Positions 45,039 to 56,811 are shown, counted from the first letter of the stretch. The stretch is 64,000 bases of DNA from Dugong dugon (GCA_030035585.1 CM057464.1:28971465-29035464); one strand, 5' to 3'. Translations and numbers: made by a program. The notes: generated from the sequence alone by a model not told the origin.

Positions 45039-48000
45039 TTACAATAGAGGTCTCATACAATATTTGTCCTTTTGTGATTGACTTATTTCACTCAGCATGA
45101 TGTCCTCCAGTTTCATCCATGTTATGAGATGGTTCACCGATTCATTGTTCTTTCTCGTTGCATAGTACTCCATTGTGTGTATGTACCATAGTTTGTGTAT
45201 CCATTCGTCTGTTGATGGACATCGAGGTTGTTTCCATCGTTTTGCTATTGTGAATAATGCTGCCATGAACATAGGTGTGCATATGTCTATTCGAGTGATG
45301 ACTCTTATTTCTCTAGGATATATTCCTAGGAGTGGGATTGCTGGATCGAATGGTACGTCTATTTCTAGCTTTCTGAGGAAACGCCATATCATTTTCCAAA
45401 ATGGCTGTATCATTTTGCATTCCCACCAGCAGTGTATAAGAGTTCCCGTCTCCCCGCAGCCCCTCCAACATTTGTTATTTCCAGTGTTTTTGATTCGTGC
45501 CAGTAATGCCAGGGTGAGATGGTATCTCATTGTGGTTTTAATTTGCATTTCTCTAATGGCTAGTGATCGCGAGCATTTCCTCATGTGTCTGTTAGCCATT
45601 TGAATGTCTTCCTTGGTGAAGTGTCTGTTCATTTCCTTTGCCCATTTTTTGATAGGATTGGTTGTCTTTTTGTTGTAGAGATGTTGGATTTTCTTGTAGA
45701 TTATGGAGATTAGACCTTTGTCTGACTTGTACTGTCCAAAAATTTTTTCCCAGTCTGTAGGTTCTCTTTTAACTCTTTTGGTGAAATCTTTTGAAGAGCA
45801 TAGATGTTTGATTTTTAGAAGATCCCAATTATCTAGTTTATCTGTTGGGTTTTTTGTGTTGATGTTTATGGTTTGTATCCTGTCAATGCCATGTATTAAG
45901 GTCTGAAGTGTTGGTCCTATTTTTTCTTCTATGAATTTTATAGTTTGAGGCTTTATATTCAGGTCTTTGATCCATTTTGAAGTAGTTTTTGTATATGGTG
46001 TGAGGTATGGGTCCTGTTTCATTTTTCTACAAATGGATATCCAGTTTTGCCAGCACCATTTGTTAAAAAGACTGTCTTTTCCCCATTTGATGTATTTTGG
46101 GCCCTTGTCAAAAATCAGGTGACCGTAGGTGGATGGATTTACATCTGAGTTCTCAATTCTGTTCCATTGGTCAATGTCTCTGTTGTTGTACCAGTACCAG
46201 GCTGTTTTGAGTACTGTAGCTGTATAGTAGGTTCTCAAGTCAGGTAGTGTGAGTCCTCCAACTTTATTCTTCTTCTTCAGTAGTGCTTTACTTATTCGGG
46301 GTTTCTTCCCTTTCCATATAAAGTTAATAATTAGTTTTTCCATCTCTTTGAAGAATGTTGTTGGTATTTGTATCGGAATTGCATTGTATTTGTAGATTGC
46401 TTTAGGTAGAATTGCCATTTTCACAATGTTGAGTCTGCCTATCCATGAGCATGGTATGTTTTTCCATTTATGTAGATCCCTTTGGGTTTCATGCAGCAGT
46501 GTTTTGTAGTTTTCTTTGTATAGGTCTTTTATATTCCTGGTCAGATTTATTCCTAAGTATTTTATCTTTTTAGGGGCTATTGAAAATGGTATTGATTTCC
46601 TGATCTCCTTTTCATCGTTCTCTTTACCGGTGTATAGGAATCCAACTGATTTTTGAATGTTTATCTTGTATCCTGCTACTCTGCTGAATCTTTCTATTAC
46701 TTCCAGTAAATTTCTCGTGGAGTCTTTAGGGTTTTCTATGTATAGTATCATATCATCTGCAAACAGGGAGAGTTTAACTTCTTCATTACCAATTTGGATG
46801 CCCTTTATTTCTTTCTCTTGCCTTACTGCTCTAGCTAGAACTTCCAGCACAATGTTAAATAGGAGTGGTGATAAAGGGCATCCTTGTCTTGTTCCTGTTT
46901 TCAGGGGGAATGTTTTCAGCCTTTCTCCATTAAGAATGATGTTGGCTGTTGGTTTTGCATAGATGCCCTTTATTATGTTGAGAAATTTCCCTTCTATACC
47001 TATTTTATTGAGAGCTTTTATCAGGAATGGGTGTTGGACTTTGTCAAATGCCTTTTCTGCATCAATTGAGATAATCATGTGATTTTTTTCTTTCCTTTTA
47101 TTTATGTGGTGGATTACGTTGATGGATTTTCTAATGTTAAACCATCCTTGCATACCTGGTATGAATCCTACTTGGTCGTGGTGTATTATTTTTTTGATAT
47201 GATACTGAATTCTATTGGCTAGAATTTTGTTCAGAATTTTTGCATCTATATTCATGAGAGATATTGGTCTGTAATTTTCTTTTTTTGTGATGTCTTTGCC
47301 TGGTTTTGGTATCAGGGTTATGCTGGCTTCATAGAATGAATTTGGAAGTGTTGCTTCCTCTTCTATGCTCTGAAATAACTTGAGTAGAACTGGTACGAGC
47401 TCTTCTGTAAATGTTTTGTAGAATTCTCCAGTGAAGCCATCTGGGCCAGGGCTTTTTTTGGTTGGGAGTTTTTTTATTACCTTTTCAATCTCTTCTCTTG
47501 TTATGGGTCTGTTCAGATTTTCAATATCACTTTGTTGTAGTTTGGGTAGGCCGTATGTTTCTAGAAATTTATCCATTTCCTCTAGGTTTTCAAATTTGTT
47601 GGAATATAGTTTTTCATAATATTCTGTTATAATCCTTTTTATTTCAGTTGGGTCTGTTGTAATGTCCCCCATTTCATTTCTTATTTGGGTTATTTGTGCC
47701 CTCTGCTGTTTTTCTTTTGTCAGTCTGGACAGTGGTTTGTCGATTTTGTTGATTCTTTCAAAGAACCAACTTTTGGTTTTGTTGATTCTTTCTATTGTTT
47801 TTCTGTTCTCTATTTCATTGATTTCTGCTCTGATCTTTACTATTTCCTTTCTTCCGGTGGTTGTAGGCTTTTTTTGTTGTTCTCTTTCTATTTGTTTGAG
47901 TTCTGTAGTTAATGTTTTGATTTTGTCCCTTTCTTCTTTTTTGATATGTGCATCTATTGCTATAAATTGTCCTCTGAGGACTGCCTTTGCTGTGTCCCAA

Positions 48001-48860
48001 AGGTTTTGGTATGATGTGTTTTCATTTTCATTTGATTCTAGGAATTTTTTAATTCCATCTCTGATTTCTTCTATTACCCATTGATGTGTAAGCAGATTAT
48101 TATTCAGTTTCCATGTGTTTGATTTTTTTTCCTTGCTCTTTCTAGTGTTAATTTCTACCTTGATGGCATTGTGGTCAGAGAAGATACTGTGAATTATCTC
48201 AGCATTTTGGATCTTGTTGAGGATTGCTCTGTGGCCTAAGATGTGGTCTATTCTGGAGAACGTTCCATGTGCATTGGAAAAGAATGTGTACTTTGCAGCG
48301 GTTGGATGGATTGTTCTATATATGTCTATGAGGTCCAGTTGGCTGATTGTGTCCTTTAGGTCTTCTGTATCTTTGCTGAGTTTCTTTTTAGTTGTTCTGT
48401 CTTTTACTGAGAGTGGTGTGTTGAAGTCTCCTACTATTATTGTGGAACTGTCAATTTCTCTTTTCAGTGCTGTTAGAGTTTTTTTTATGTATTTTGGAGC
48501 CCTGTCATTGGGTGCATAGATATTTATTATGGTTATGTCTTCATGATGGATCATCCCCTTAATCATTATATAGTGTCCTTCTTTGTCTTTTATGGTAGAT
48601 TTTGTTTTAAAGTCTATTTTATCTGAGATTAGAATTGCCACTCTTGCTCTTTTTTGATAGTTGTTAGCTTGATATATTTTTTTCCAACCTTTGATTTTTA
48701 ATAAATTCACATCTTTGTTTCTAAGATGTGTCTCTTGTAGACAGCAAATAGATGGATCCTGTTTTCTTATCCATTCTGCCACTCTCCGTCGCTTTATGGG
48801 TGCATTGAGTCCATTTACGTTCAGTGTAATTATTGATAGATGTGAATTTGTTGCTGTCAT
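45039..48860 (-). CDS. L1 ORF2p: endonuclease / reverse transcriptase, intact (1273 aa)
   Basis: Single open frame of 1273 codons. The start [18 protein letters not shown] is the usual L1 ORF2 start and aligns with the start of human ORF2p (1275 aa as I recall). The APE-type endonuclease (about 1-240) keeps N14, E43, Y115, D145, N147, D205 and the SDH at 228-230. The RT core has D600 in [10 protein letters not shown] and FADD with D702/D703, numbering equal to human. The C-terminal zinc-knuckle-like motif is complete: C1131, C1135, H1143, C1148. ORF2p nicks target DNA and primes cDNA on L1 RNA in the nucleus. The start codon overlaps the stop of the spacer frame (ATGA). Everything seen is compatible with an active enzyme. 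Confidence 0.98.
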   Translation of the reverse strand: MTATNSHLSIITLNVNGLNAPIKRRRVAEWIRKQDPSICCLQETHLRNKDVNLLKIKGWKKIYQANNYQKRARVAILISDKIDFKTKSTIKDKEGHYIMIKGMIHHEDITIINIYAPNDRAPKYIKKTLTALKREIDSSTIIVGDFNTPLSVKDRTTKKKLSKDTEDLKDTISQLDLIDIYRTIHPTAAKYTFFSNAHGTFSRIDHILGHRAILNKIQNAEIIHSIFSDHNAIKVEINTRKSKEKKSNTWKLNNNLLTHQWVIEEIRDGIKKFLESNENENTSYQNLWDTAKAVLRGQFIAIDAHIKKEERDKIKTLTTELKQIEREQQKKPTTTGRKEIVKIRAEINEIENRKTIERINKTKSWFFERINKIDKPLSRLTKEKQQRAQITQIRNEMGDITTDPTEIKRIITEYYEKLYSNKFENLEEMDKFLETYGLPKLQQSDIENLNRPITREEIEKVIKKLPTKKSPGPDGFTGEFYKTFTEELVPVLLKLFQSIEEEATLPNSFYEASITLIPKPGKDITKKENYRPISLMNIDAKILNKILANRIQYHIKKIIHHDQVGFIPGMQGWFNIRKSINVIHHINKRKEKNHMIISIDAEKAFDKVQHPFLIKALNKIGIEGKFLNIIKGIYAKPTANIILNGERLKTFPLKTGTRQGCPLSPLLFNIVLEVLARAVRQEKEIKGIQIGNEEVKLSLFADDMILYIENPKDSTRNLLEVIERFSRVAGYKINIQKSVGFLYTGKENDEKEIRKSIPFSIAPKKIKYLGINLTRNIKDLYKENYKTLLHETQRDLHKWKNIPCSWIGRLNIVKMAILPKAIYKYNAIPIQIPTTFFKEMEKLIINFIWKGKKPRISKALLKKKNKVGGLTLPDLRTYYTATVLKTAWYWYNNRDIDQWNRIENSDVNPSTYGHLIFDKGPKYIKWGKDSLFNKWCWQNWISICRKMKQDPYLTPYTKTTSKWIKDLNIKPQTIKFIEEKIGPTLQTLIHGIDRIQTININTKNPTDKLDNWDLLKIKHLCSSKDFTKRVKREPTDWEKIFGQYKSDKGLISIIYKKIQHLYNKKTTNPIKKWAKEMNRHFTKEDIQMANRHMRKCSRSLAIREMQIKTTMRYHLTLALLARIKNTGNNKCWRGCGETGTLIHCWWECKMIQPFWKMIWRFLRKLEIDVPFDPAIPLLGIYPREIRVITRIDICTPMFMAALFTIAKRWKQPRCPSTDEWIHKLWYIHTMEYYATRKNNESVNHLITWMKLEDIMLSEISQSQKDKYCMRPLL

Positions 48861-49129
48861 TTTGTAGTGCTTTTTTTTGTGATGCTGAAGTTTTCTTTGT
48901 TCTTCTTACTCTCTTGTGCTGAGTTCCTTTTGTTTGTGGATTTTGTGTTCATTTCTTTTGTTTTTGTAGGTTTTGTTTTTGTTGAGACTTTATGTTTTTC
49001 GTCTTTATTTTTATGAGTTGGTTTGTTAACTTTTTTTGTGGTTACCATGAATTTTACCCTTATCTTTATAATTTTGAAGCAGTCTACCGTTACTTGGTAT
49101 CGCCTTCCCTTCTTCTCCTTTAGAAGGCT
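48857..49129 (-). other. Open lysine-rich spacer frame ending on the ORF2 start (young L1)
   Basis: An open frame of about 90 codons runs from after a TAG (49130-49132) to TGA at 48859-48857. That stop shares bases with the ORF2 ATG (48860-48858), giving ATGA. The upstream Met present in the old L1 at 1342 reads AAG here, so the first Met is at 49048-49046 (MVTTKKVNKPTHKNKDEKHK, 63 codons). Lysine-rich throughout. It could be a small protein, a device for re-initiation at ORF2, or a by-product of A-rich composition. Confidence 0.4.
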
Positions 49130-49291
49130 CTATACCTATGCCGTTTGTTCCCTCTTTCATTGTTTTGATGTTGTTGTCATCCTTTGATTGATTTCTCTGA
49201 TTCCCTGTTGTATATCTTTTGTTTTTGGAAAGTCGTCTGTAGTTCAGTTCCTAGAATGGTATCTGGTTCATGTTAACCTGCGTCCTAGGTC

Positions 49292-50341
49292 CTAGGTCCT
49301 GCCTGAGGGCTTAAGCTGTTTGTCCTCAGATCGAAGAACTCCCTTTAATAATTCTTGTAAGTTTGGTTTGACTTTTGCATATTCCTTTAGTTTCTGTTTA
49401 TCTGGAAATGACCTAATTTCACCATCAAATCTGAATGAGAGTTTTGCAGGATATATTATTCTTGGCTGACAATTTTTTTCTTTCAAGATTTTATATATGT
49501 CATCCCATTGCCTTCTTGCCTGCATGGTTTCTGCTGAATAATCTGAGCTTAGTCTTATTGTTTCTCCTCTGTATGTGACTTCTTGTTTTTCACGAGCTGC
49601 TCTCAGGATTCTTTGTTGGTCTTTAGTTTTAGCGAGTGTGAATATGATATGTCTTGGTGATTTTCTTTTGGGGTCTCTTCTATATGGGGTTCGTTGAGCT
49701 TCTTGGATGACCAGCTTTTCATCTTTCATGATATTGGGAAAGTTTTCTGTCAGCAGTTCCTCAATGATCCTCTCTGTGTTTTCTGTTTTCTCCCCCTGTT
49801 CTGGTATGCCAATCACTCGTAAGTTTTTGCTTTTAATTGTGTCCCACATAACTCTCAGGGTCTCTTCATTTTTCTTTGTTCTTTTTTCTGAGTTTTCCTG
49901 AAACAGAGTTGTATCCAAGTGTTTGTCTTCAGTTCCACTGATCCTGTCTTCCATGGTTTCAAATCTACTTCTCAGCCCTTCTATGACACCGTCCATTTCT
50001 GAAATCTTGTTGTTTATCTTTTGGATTTCTAATTGTTGTTTTTGTATAATTTCGAGTTGTGAATTTATTTTGGCATTTTGTTCTTGCATCATCTTCCTGA
50101 ATTCTTCCAATTTTTTGTCTGTATTTTCCATAAATTTGTCTATTTTTTCCTCATGTTTGTCAGCTTTTTGCCTCAGTTCTTGGAAAATTCCGAGAATTAG
50201 TGATTTGAGTTCCGTATCAGGTACTTCTAGTGCATTTTCTTCCACAGGAGAGTTATCTGGTGTTTTAATTTGGACGCCTATTGGAGCCATCTTGTCTTGT
50301 TTTTGTAAATGTTTTGATATTGTTTGCTGTTTTCGGGGCAT
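49292..50341 (-). CDS. L1 ORF1p: RNA-binding chaperone, intact (349 aa)
   Basis: Single open frame of 349 codons beginning MPRKQQTISKHLQKQDK. The family plan is visible: a short basic N-terminus; a long coiled coil (about 48-165, with repeated Glu/Lys/Ile heptads such as IQKQQLEIQKINNKISEM); an RRM (about 172-262, KNLRVIGIPEQGE and RHIIFTLAKTK); and a C-terminal domain (about 265-338, with MQARRQWDDIYK and YPAKLSFRFDGE). In known L1s it trimerises, coats L1 RNA in the cytoplasm and is needed for retrotransposition. Human ORF1p is 338 aa, so the length is normal. The stop is followed by a 431-base spacer before ORF2, much longer than the 63 bases of human L1. Confidence 0.97.
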   Translation of the reverse strand: MPRKQQTISKHLQKQDKMAPIGVQIKTPDNSPVEENALEVPDTELKSLILGIFQELRQKADKHEEKIDKFMENTDKKLEEFRKMMQEQNAKINSQLEIIQKQQLEIQKINNKISEMDGVIEGLRSRFETMEDRISGTEDKHLDTTLFQENSEKRTKKNEETLRVMWDTIKSKNLRVIGIPEQGEKTENTERIIEELLTENFPNIMKDEKLVIQEAQRTPYRRDPKRKSPRHIIFTLAKTKDQQRILRAAREKQEVTYRGETIRLSSDYSAETMQARRQWDDIYKILKEKNCQPRIIYPAKLSFRFDGEIRSFPDKQKLKEYAKVKPNLQELLKGVLRSEDKQLKPSGRT

Positions 50342-51061
50342 TCAGTAGATATTTCTCTCGTTTATTGATTGTAGATTTTTTTTTTTTTTTCGTTCTTGTG
50401 GTACAGCTGGGCAGATCTAGTTGAGGAGGAGCCACTGGGATGGGTTGCTTGTGGCACTCACCGCAGCCACCAGGACGGTCGGTAGTCAGTGCTGGGCAGG
50501 TTCCAATAGGGCGTGCCTGCACCGCTTGGTGATGTGATGTCTAGTGCACGGTGCAGGTAGGTAGGGTGCAGCGGGAAGATGGTTATGTGTGAAGCTAAGC
50601 TGGATATGGGAGAGAGGAGAGAGGAGGAGGAGCAAAAAGCGTACAAACATAAAAGAATGCTAGGGGAGCTTGTCGTTGGAATGTACAGATGAGAGACTAT
50701 GGGATGGAGGAAACCAGAAGGGGGAAGAGAAAGAAAAGGAAAGAATGACCAAATAAAAATCAGAAAAGTTAAAGAACTGCAAAGTTCCCAGGGATCCCAC
50801 CGATGCAGCTATGAGGTCTGGGGGAGTCGGTCTCAATTTTCACAGCTCAGCCTGGCCAGAAGGTACAGAGGCATACATCGCCTGGAATTCAGGGATCAGA
50901 AAGAGAAGGAAGAGATAGAGAGACAAGAAATTAAGCAATGAAGAAAGACAAAAGAGAAAAAGAGGTAAAAGATGACAAAACTAATCAAAAAAGGAAGAAA
51001 AATAAAATTGAGAGAAAAAAAAAAAAGGGCAACACCAGCAGTCAGTGCCTACAAATGGGAC

Positions 51062-51675
51062 CCAGAGAGCCCCCACTCAGGGGCGCGAATTCCAAGAAGC
51101 TGGTAGTCTCGGGGTTAAGTGACCGTGGCCACGGGAAGCAGAGGGGCCAACGAACAAAGGCCCCAGGATCCCACCCGCGCGGGAGCCCAGACCTGGAAAC
51201 AGCCACACGCCCGAATGCAGCCCTACAGCCCCGCAGGAGAGAGCAGAGACGGCACTCGGAACCAGGCACCCAGGCAAAAGGAGGGGGAGGCGGCAGAAAA
51301 AGGCTCGCTAGCGGCCAGCAAACGGCTCCCAGAAAGCCCCCCGCCCGGGCGCGCGGAATCCAAGCACCGGCGCCCCCCAGCTCAGGGACTCCGGCCACGG
51401 AAAGCAGAGGGGCGAACAAACAAAGGCCCCGGGATCCCACCCACGCGGTAGCTCAGACCTAGAAACAGCCACACGCCCGCACGCAGCCCTACAGCCCCGC
51501 AGGAGAGAGCAGAGACAGCACTCGGAACCAGGCACCCCGGCAAAAGGAGGGGGAGGCGGGAGAAAAAGGTTCGCTAGGTGCCAGCAAATGGCTCCCAGAA
51601 AGCCTCCAGCCCGGGCGCGCGGAATCCAAGCACCAGCACCCCCTAGCCCAGGGACCCTGGCCACGGAAAGCAGGG
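51062..51675. repeat. Tandem 5'UTR monomers, about 266 bp, 2.3 copies
   Basis: Units start near 51062, 51330 and 51596 (each with CCAGA(A/G)AGCC...CCGGGCGCGCGGAATCCAAG or a variant). CAGCCACACGCCCG recurs at 51200 and 51466, offset 266. The third unit is partial. This resembles the monomer arrangement of mouse L1 promoters, though I see no sequence kinship to those. Confidence 0.9.
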
Positions 51676-52021
51676 GATCCCCAGCTGAGGCGGAGAGGGG
51701 TGGGTGGTGGGAGAGCACGCACCGCAGTTTACCGGTCGTTCTGTCTCCGACCAGATGCTCTGCAAGGCTGCTCTCCCGTTTGCTGGTCTCCGATAGGAAT
51801 CCAAGATGGTGGATCCGCGCTGCGTTAGGTGGTAAGGAATCTCTGCCTGAGTCTCTCCTCGCTCTCCGTTCTCTTTTAGTATTCTCACTCCGTTTGGTGT
51901 TTGGCTGAGTTCTTTATCTCTTCATTTGGTGTTCTAGGGTTTCAGGATTGTTGATTCTCTGTTAGGCTTAGTTTTTCGGATCTTTGCTGTGGAGGGACGG
52001 CGTGGTATTTCTGCCTAGAGC

Positions 52022-52030
52022 GCCATCTTG
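52022..52030 (-). promoter_or_regulatory. YY1-type motif at the L1 5' end
   Basis: CAAGATGGC on the minus strand, starting 13 bases from the element's first base. This is the position at which human L1 carries its YY1 site, which directs accurate initiation there. Confidence 0.75.
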
Positions 52031-52042
52031 CCCCTCCTCCCC

Positions 52043-52058
52043 GCAGAATTTTTTTTTT
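52043..52058. repeat. Target-site duplication of the young L1, right
   Basis: GCAGAA followed by ten T, matching 43500-43515. Confidence 0.85.
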
Positions 52059-53049
52059 AACATACATTGTTATGAGACCCCAACCACTCACCCCATTCTG
52101 CGACAGCACACTCCTCCCCTCCGCCCCTGATTCCCCATGAACATTCAACCAGCTCCAAACTGTCTCTGCCTTCCCATCTCACCTCTGGAGAGAAGCCGCC
52201 CCTTTGGTCTCTTGTATCTACTTGACTAAGAGGCACATTCTTCTCAAGTATCACTTTATGTCCCACAGTCAAGTCCAATCCCTGTCTGAAGCGTTGGCCT
52301 CAGAAATTCTTTTAGTTCTAGGGTGATAGAGAGTCTAGGGGCCATGCTCTCCGGGGCACCTCCAGTCTCAGTCAGACCATTAAGTCTGGTCTTCTTACTA
52401 GAATTTGAGTTCTGCATCCCATCGTTCTACTGCTCCATCAGGGACCCCCTGTTGTGTTCTCTGTCAGTACGTTCGTTGGTGGTAGCTGGGCACCATCTAG
52501 TACTTCTGGTCTCAGGCTGATGAAGTCTCTGGTTTATGTGGTGCATTCTGTCTCTTGGGCTAATACTTTCCTTGCATCTTTGGTGTTCTTTGTTCTCCTT
52601 TACTCCAGGTGGTTGGGAACAATTGATGCATCTTAGATGGCTGCTTGCAAGGTTTTAAGACCCCAGATGTCACTCACCAAAGTAGGATGCAGAACATTTT
52701 CTTAATAAGGTTTGTTATGCCAAATGACCTAGATGTCCCCTGAAAGCATGGTCCCCAGACCCCGCATCCCTGCTACTCTGTCTCTCAAAGTATTTGATTG
52801 TATTGAGGAGACTACTTAGCTTTGGTTTAGTCAAGTTGTGCTGGTTTCCCCTGTAGTGTGTGCTGTCCTTCCCTTCACCTAAGATGATTCTTATCTACTA
52901 TCTAGTTAGTGAATAACCCTCACCCTCCCTCCCCACCCCGGTAACCATCAAAGAATGTTTTCTTCTGTGTTTAAACCTTTTCTTGAGTTCTTATAATAGT
53001 GGTCTTATACAGTATTTGTCCTTCTGTGACTGACTAAATGCACTCAGCA

Positions 53050-56000
53050 TAATAAGTTCTAGCTTCCACCATGTTATACGATGTTTCACAGCTCCATCAT
53101 TGTTCTTTATCGTTGTGTAATATTCCATTGTGTGGATATACCGTAGTTTGTTTATCTATTCATCCATTGATGGGCAACTAGGTTGCTTCCATATTTTTGC
53201 TATTGTGAACAGTGCTGTGATGAACATGGGTGTGCATATGTCTATTCATGTGACAGCTCTTGTTTCTCTAGGATATATTCCAAGGAGCGGGATAGCTGGA
53301 TCATATGGTACTTCTATTTCTAGCTTTTTAAGGAAGCGCCAAATCGATTTCCGAAGTGGTTGTACTATTTTACATTCCCACCAGCAGTGTATAAGTGTTC
53401 TAGTCTCTCCACACCTCTCCAGCATTTGTTATTTTGTGTTTTTTGGATTAATGCTAGCCTTGTTGGGGTGACATGATATCTTATTGTAGTTTTGATCTGC
53501 ATTTCTCTAATGGCTAATAATTGTGAGCGTTTCTTCATGTGTCTGTTAGCTGCCTGAATATCTTCTTTGGTGAAGTGCCTGTTCATATCCTTTGCCCATT
53601 TTTTAATTGGGTTATTTGTCTTTTTGTTGTTGAGGTTTTGCAGTATCTTGCAGATTTTAGAGATTAAACGCTGATCAGATTTGTAGTAGCCAAAAATTTT
53701 TTCCCAGTCTGTAGGTTGTCTTTTTACTCTTCTGATGAAGTCTTTCAATGAGCATAAGTGTTTGATTTTTAGGAGCTCCCATTTATCTAGTCTCGCTTCT
53801 GCTGCTTGTGCATTGTTACTTATGGTTCGTATTGTGTTTATGCCCTGCATTAGGGCTCCTAGCATTGTCCTTATTTTTTCTTCCAAGATCTTTATTGTTT
53901 TCAATTTTATATTTAAGTATTTGATCCATTTTGAGTTAGTTTTTGTACATGGTGTGAGATATGGGTCTTGTTTCAGTTTTTTGCATATAGATATCCAATT
54001 ATGCCAGCACCATTTGTTAAAGAGACTGTCTTTTCCCCAATTAATGGACTTTGGGCCTTTGTCAAATATTAGCTGCTCATAGGTGGATGAGCTTATATCT
54101 GGATTCTCAACTCTGTTCCATTGGTCTATGTATCTGTTGTTGTATCAGTACCAGGCTGTCTTGACTACCGTGGCCGTATAATAGGTCCTAAAGTCAGGTA
54201 GTGTAAGGCCTCCCACTTTGTTCTTCTTCTTCAGTAGTGCTTTATTTATTTGGGGCCTCTTCCATTTCCATATGAAGTTGGTGGCTTGTTTCTCCATCTC
54301 ATTAAAAACTGCTGCAGGAATTTGGATTGGGATTGCATTGTATCTGTAGATTGCTTTGGGTAGAATTGACATTTTCACTATGTTGAGTCTACTTATCCAT
54401 GAGCAAGAGATATTTTTCCACTTACGCAGGTCTCTTTTAGTTTCTTGCAGTACTGTCTTCTAGTTTTCTCTGTAAAGATCTTTTACATCTCTGGTTAGAT
54501 TTATTCCTAAGTATTTTATCTTCTTGGGGGCTATTGTAAATGGTATTGATTTGGTGATTTCCTCTTCAAGGTTCTGTTTGTTGGTGTAAAAGAATCCAAT
54601 TGATTTTTGTATGTTTATCTGATATCCTGAAACTTTGCTGAAATCTTCTATTAGTTCCAGTAGGTTTCTTGTGGATTCTTTGGGGTTTTCTGCATATAAG
54701 ATCATATCATCTGTGAATAGAGATACTTTGACTTCTTCCCTACCTATTTGGATGCCCTTTATTTCTTTTTCTAGCCTAACTGCTCTGGCTAGGACCTCCA
54801 GCACAATGTTGAATAATAGCGGTGATAAAGGGCATCCTTGTCTGGTTCCTGTTCTCAAGGGGAATGCTTTCAAAGTCTCTCCATTCAGGATGATGTTGGC
54901 TATTGGTTTTGTATAAATGCCCTTACTTATATTGAGGAATTTCCCTTCTATTCTTATTTTGTTGAGAGTTTTTATCATGAATGGGTGTTGGACTTTGTCG
55001 AATGCCTTTTCTGCATCGATTGATAAGATCATGTAGTTCTTGTCTTTTGTTTTATGTATGTGATGGATTACGTTGATTGTTTTTCTAATGTTGAACCATC
55101 CCTGCATACCTGGTATAAATCCCACTTGGTCATGGTCAATTATTTTTTTGATATGTTGCTCAATTCTATTGGCTAAAATTTTGTTGAGGTTTTTTTGCGT
55201 CAATGTTCATGAGGGATATTGGTCTGTAATTTTCTTTTTTTGTGGTGTCTTTACCTGGTTTTGGTATCAGGGTTATGCTGGCTTCATAGAATGAGTTTGG
55301 GAGTATTCCATCCTTTTCAATGCTCTGAAGTACCTTTAGTAGAAGTGGGTTTATCTCTTCTCTGAAAGTTTGTCGTAGAATTCTCCAGTGAAGGCCTCCG
55401 GTCCAGGGCTTTTTTTGTTGGCAGTTTTTTAATAACCTTTTCAATCTCTTCTTTTGTCATGGGTGTATTTAGTTGTTCTACCTCTGTTTGTGTTAATTTA
55501 CATAGGTAGTAAGTTTGTAGAAATTTGTACATTTCCTCTATGTTTTCAAATTTGTCAGAGTACAATTTTTCATAGTATTCTGTTTTGATTCTTTTAATTT
55601 CAGTTGGGTCTGTTGTGATATCACCCATCTCATTTCTTATACGGGTTATCTGCTTCCTCTCCAGTTTTTCTTTGTCAGTTTGGCCAACGGTTTATCAATT
55701 TTGTTGATCTTTTCAAAGAACCAGCTTTTGGTCTTGTTAACTCTTTCAATTGTTTTTCTATTCTCTATTTCATTTAATTCTGCTGTAATTCTTACTATTT
55801 CCTTCCTTCTGGCACCTGTGGGCTTCTTTTGCTTCTCTCTTTCTACTGGCTCCAGCTGTAAGGTTAATGCTTTTATTATGAGACTTTCTTCTCTTTGGCT
55901 GCGTGCTTTTATTGCTATAAACTGACCTCTGAGGACTGCTTTTGCTGTGTCCCAAAGGATCTGGTAGGATGTGTTTTCATTCTCATTTGATTCTATGAAT

Positions 56001-56811
56001 TTCTTTATTCTATCCTTAATTTCTTCTATAGCCCAGTAATTTTTGAGCATGGTGTTGTTCAGTTTCCATGTGTTTGATTTTTTTTTCCCTTGCTTTTTGT
56101 GTTGTTGATTTCCACTTGTATAGCTTCATGGTCAGAAAAGATGCTTTGTAATATTTCGATGTTTTGGATTTTGTAAAGGCTTGCTTTATGGCCTAATATG
56201 TGGTCTTCTGGAGAATGTGCCATGTGTGTTGGAAAAGAAAGTATACTTGGCTGCTGTTGGGTGCAGAGTTCGCTATATGTCTATGAGATCAAGTTGGTTT
56301 ATTGTGGCATTTAGCTCTTCCGTGTCTTTGTTGAGTTTCTTTCTGGATGTTCTGTCCTTCACTGAAAGTGGCGTGTTGAAGTCTCCTACTACTGTTGTGG
56401 AGCTGTCTATCTCTTCAGAGCTGTTAGAGTTTGTTTTGTGTATTTTGGATCCCTGTTGTTGGGTATGTAAATATTTATTACAGTTATGGCCTCCTGGTGT
56501 GTTGACCCTTTAATGATTATATAGTGCCCTTCCTTATCCTTTGTGGTGGATTTTACTTTAAAGTCTATTTTGTCAGAGATTAATATTGCCACTCCTGTTC
56601 TTTTTTGAGTGTTGTTTACTTGATATATTTTTTTCCATCCTTTGAGTTTTAGCCTGTTTGTGTCTTTAAGTCTAAAGTGCATATCTTGCAGGTAGCATAT
56701 AGACGGATCATGCTTTTTTATCCAATCTGCCACTCTCCATCTCTTTATTGGTGCGTTAAGTCTGTTTACAGTCAGTGTAATTATTGATAGGTATGAGTTT
56801 AGTGCTGTCAT
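53050..56811 (-). pseudogene. Broken L1 ORF2 of the outer element, lineage II
   Basis: ATG at 56811-56809 (MTALNSYLSIITLTVNRL). The endonuclease piece runs 56811-56407. An RT piece at 55203-54460 (247 codons) still has [13 protein letters not shown] and an FTDD active-site box. The C-terminal part is at 53904-53365. The frame is interrupted several times, so it is not functional. The FTDD box, shared with the copy at 25.8 kb, separates lineage II from lineage I (FADD). Confidence 0.9.

Larger units (their letters stand above)
43518..52042 (-). mobile_element. Young full-length L1, lineage I, both ORFs open
   Basis: About 8.5 kb L1 on the minus strand. The 5' end at 52042 (complement of CCTCCTCCCC) is followed by a YY1-type motif and a GC-rich 5'UTR with tandem monomers (to 50342). 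Then come ORF1 (50341-49292), a 431-base spacer, ORF2 (48860-45039) and a 2-kb-scale 3'UTR with tandem duplications, ending in an A-rich tail (T-run side 43518-43553). It is inserted in the 3' tail of an older L1. Intact ORFs, conserved catalytic residues, retained CpGs and clean target duplications mark it as recent and possibly still mobile. Activity itself cannot be judged from sequence. Confidence 0.96.
50342..52042 (-). promoter_or_regulatory. Young L1 5'UTR / internal promoter region
   Basis: About 1.7 kb of 5'UTR, strongly GC- and CpG-rich between 51060 and 51700, with tandem monomers, then A/G-rich toward ORF1 (a purine tract at about 50930-51030 on the + strand). In mammalian L1s this region holds the internal pol II promoter. 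CpGs are well preserved, again pointing to recent insertion. Confidence 0.85.

Noticed and set aside
45175-48519. Plus-strand open frames up to 142 codons opposite the intact ORF2
   Set aside because: Antisense shadows of ORF2; their composition simply mirrors the coding strand.
51042-51722. Several open frames of 66-136 codons on both strands in a GC-rich island that could look like a host gene with a CpG island
   Set aside because: They lie wholly in the tandem monomers of the young L1 5'UTR, where high GC lowers stop frequency in all frames. No domain or splice signal is seen.
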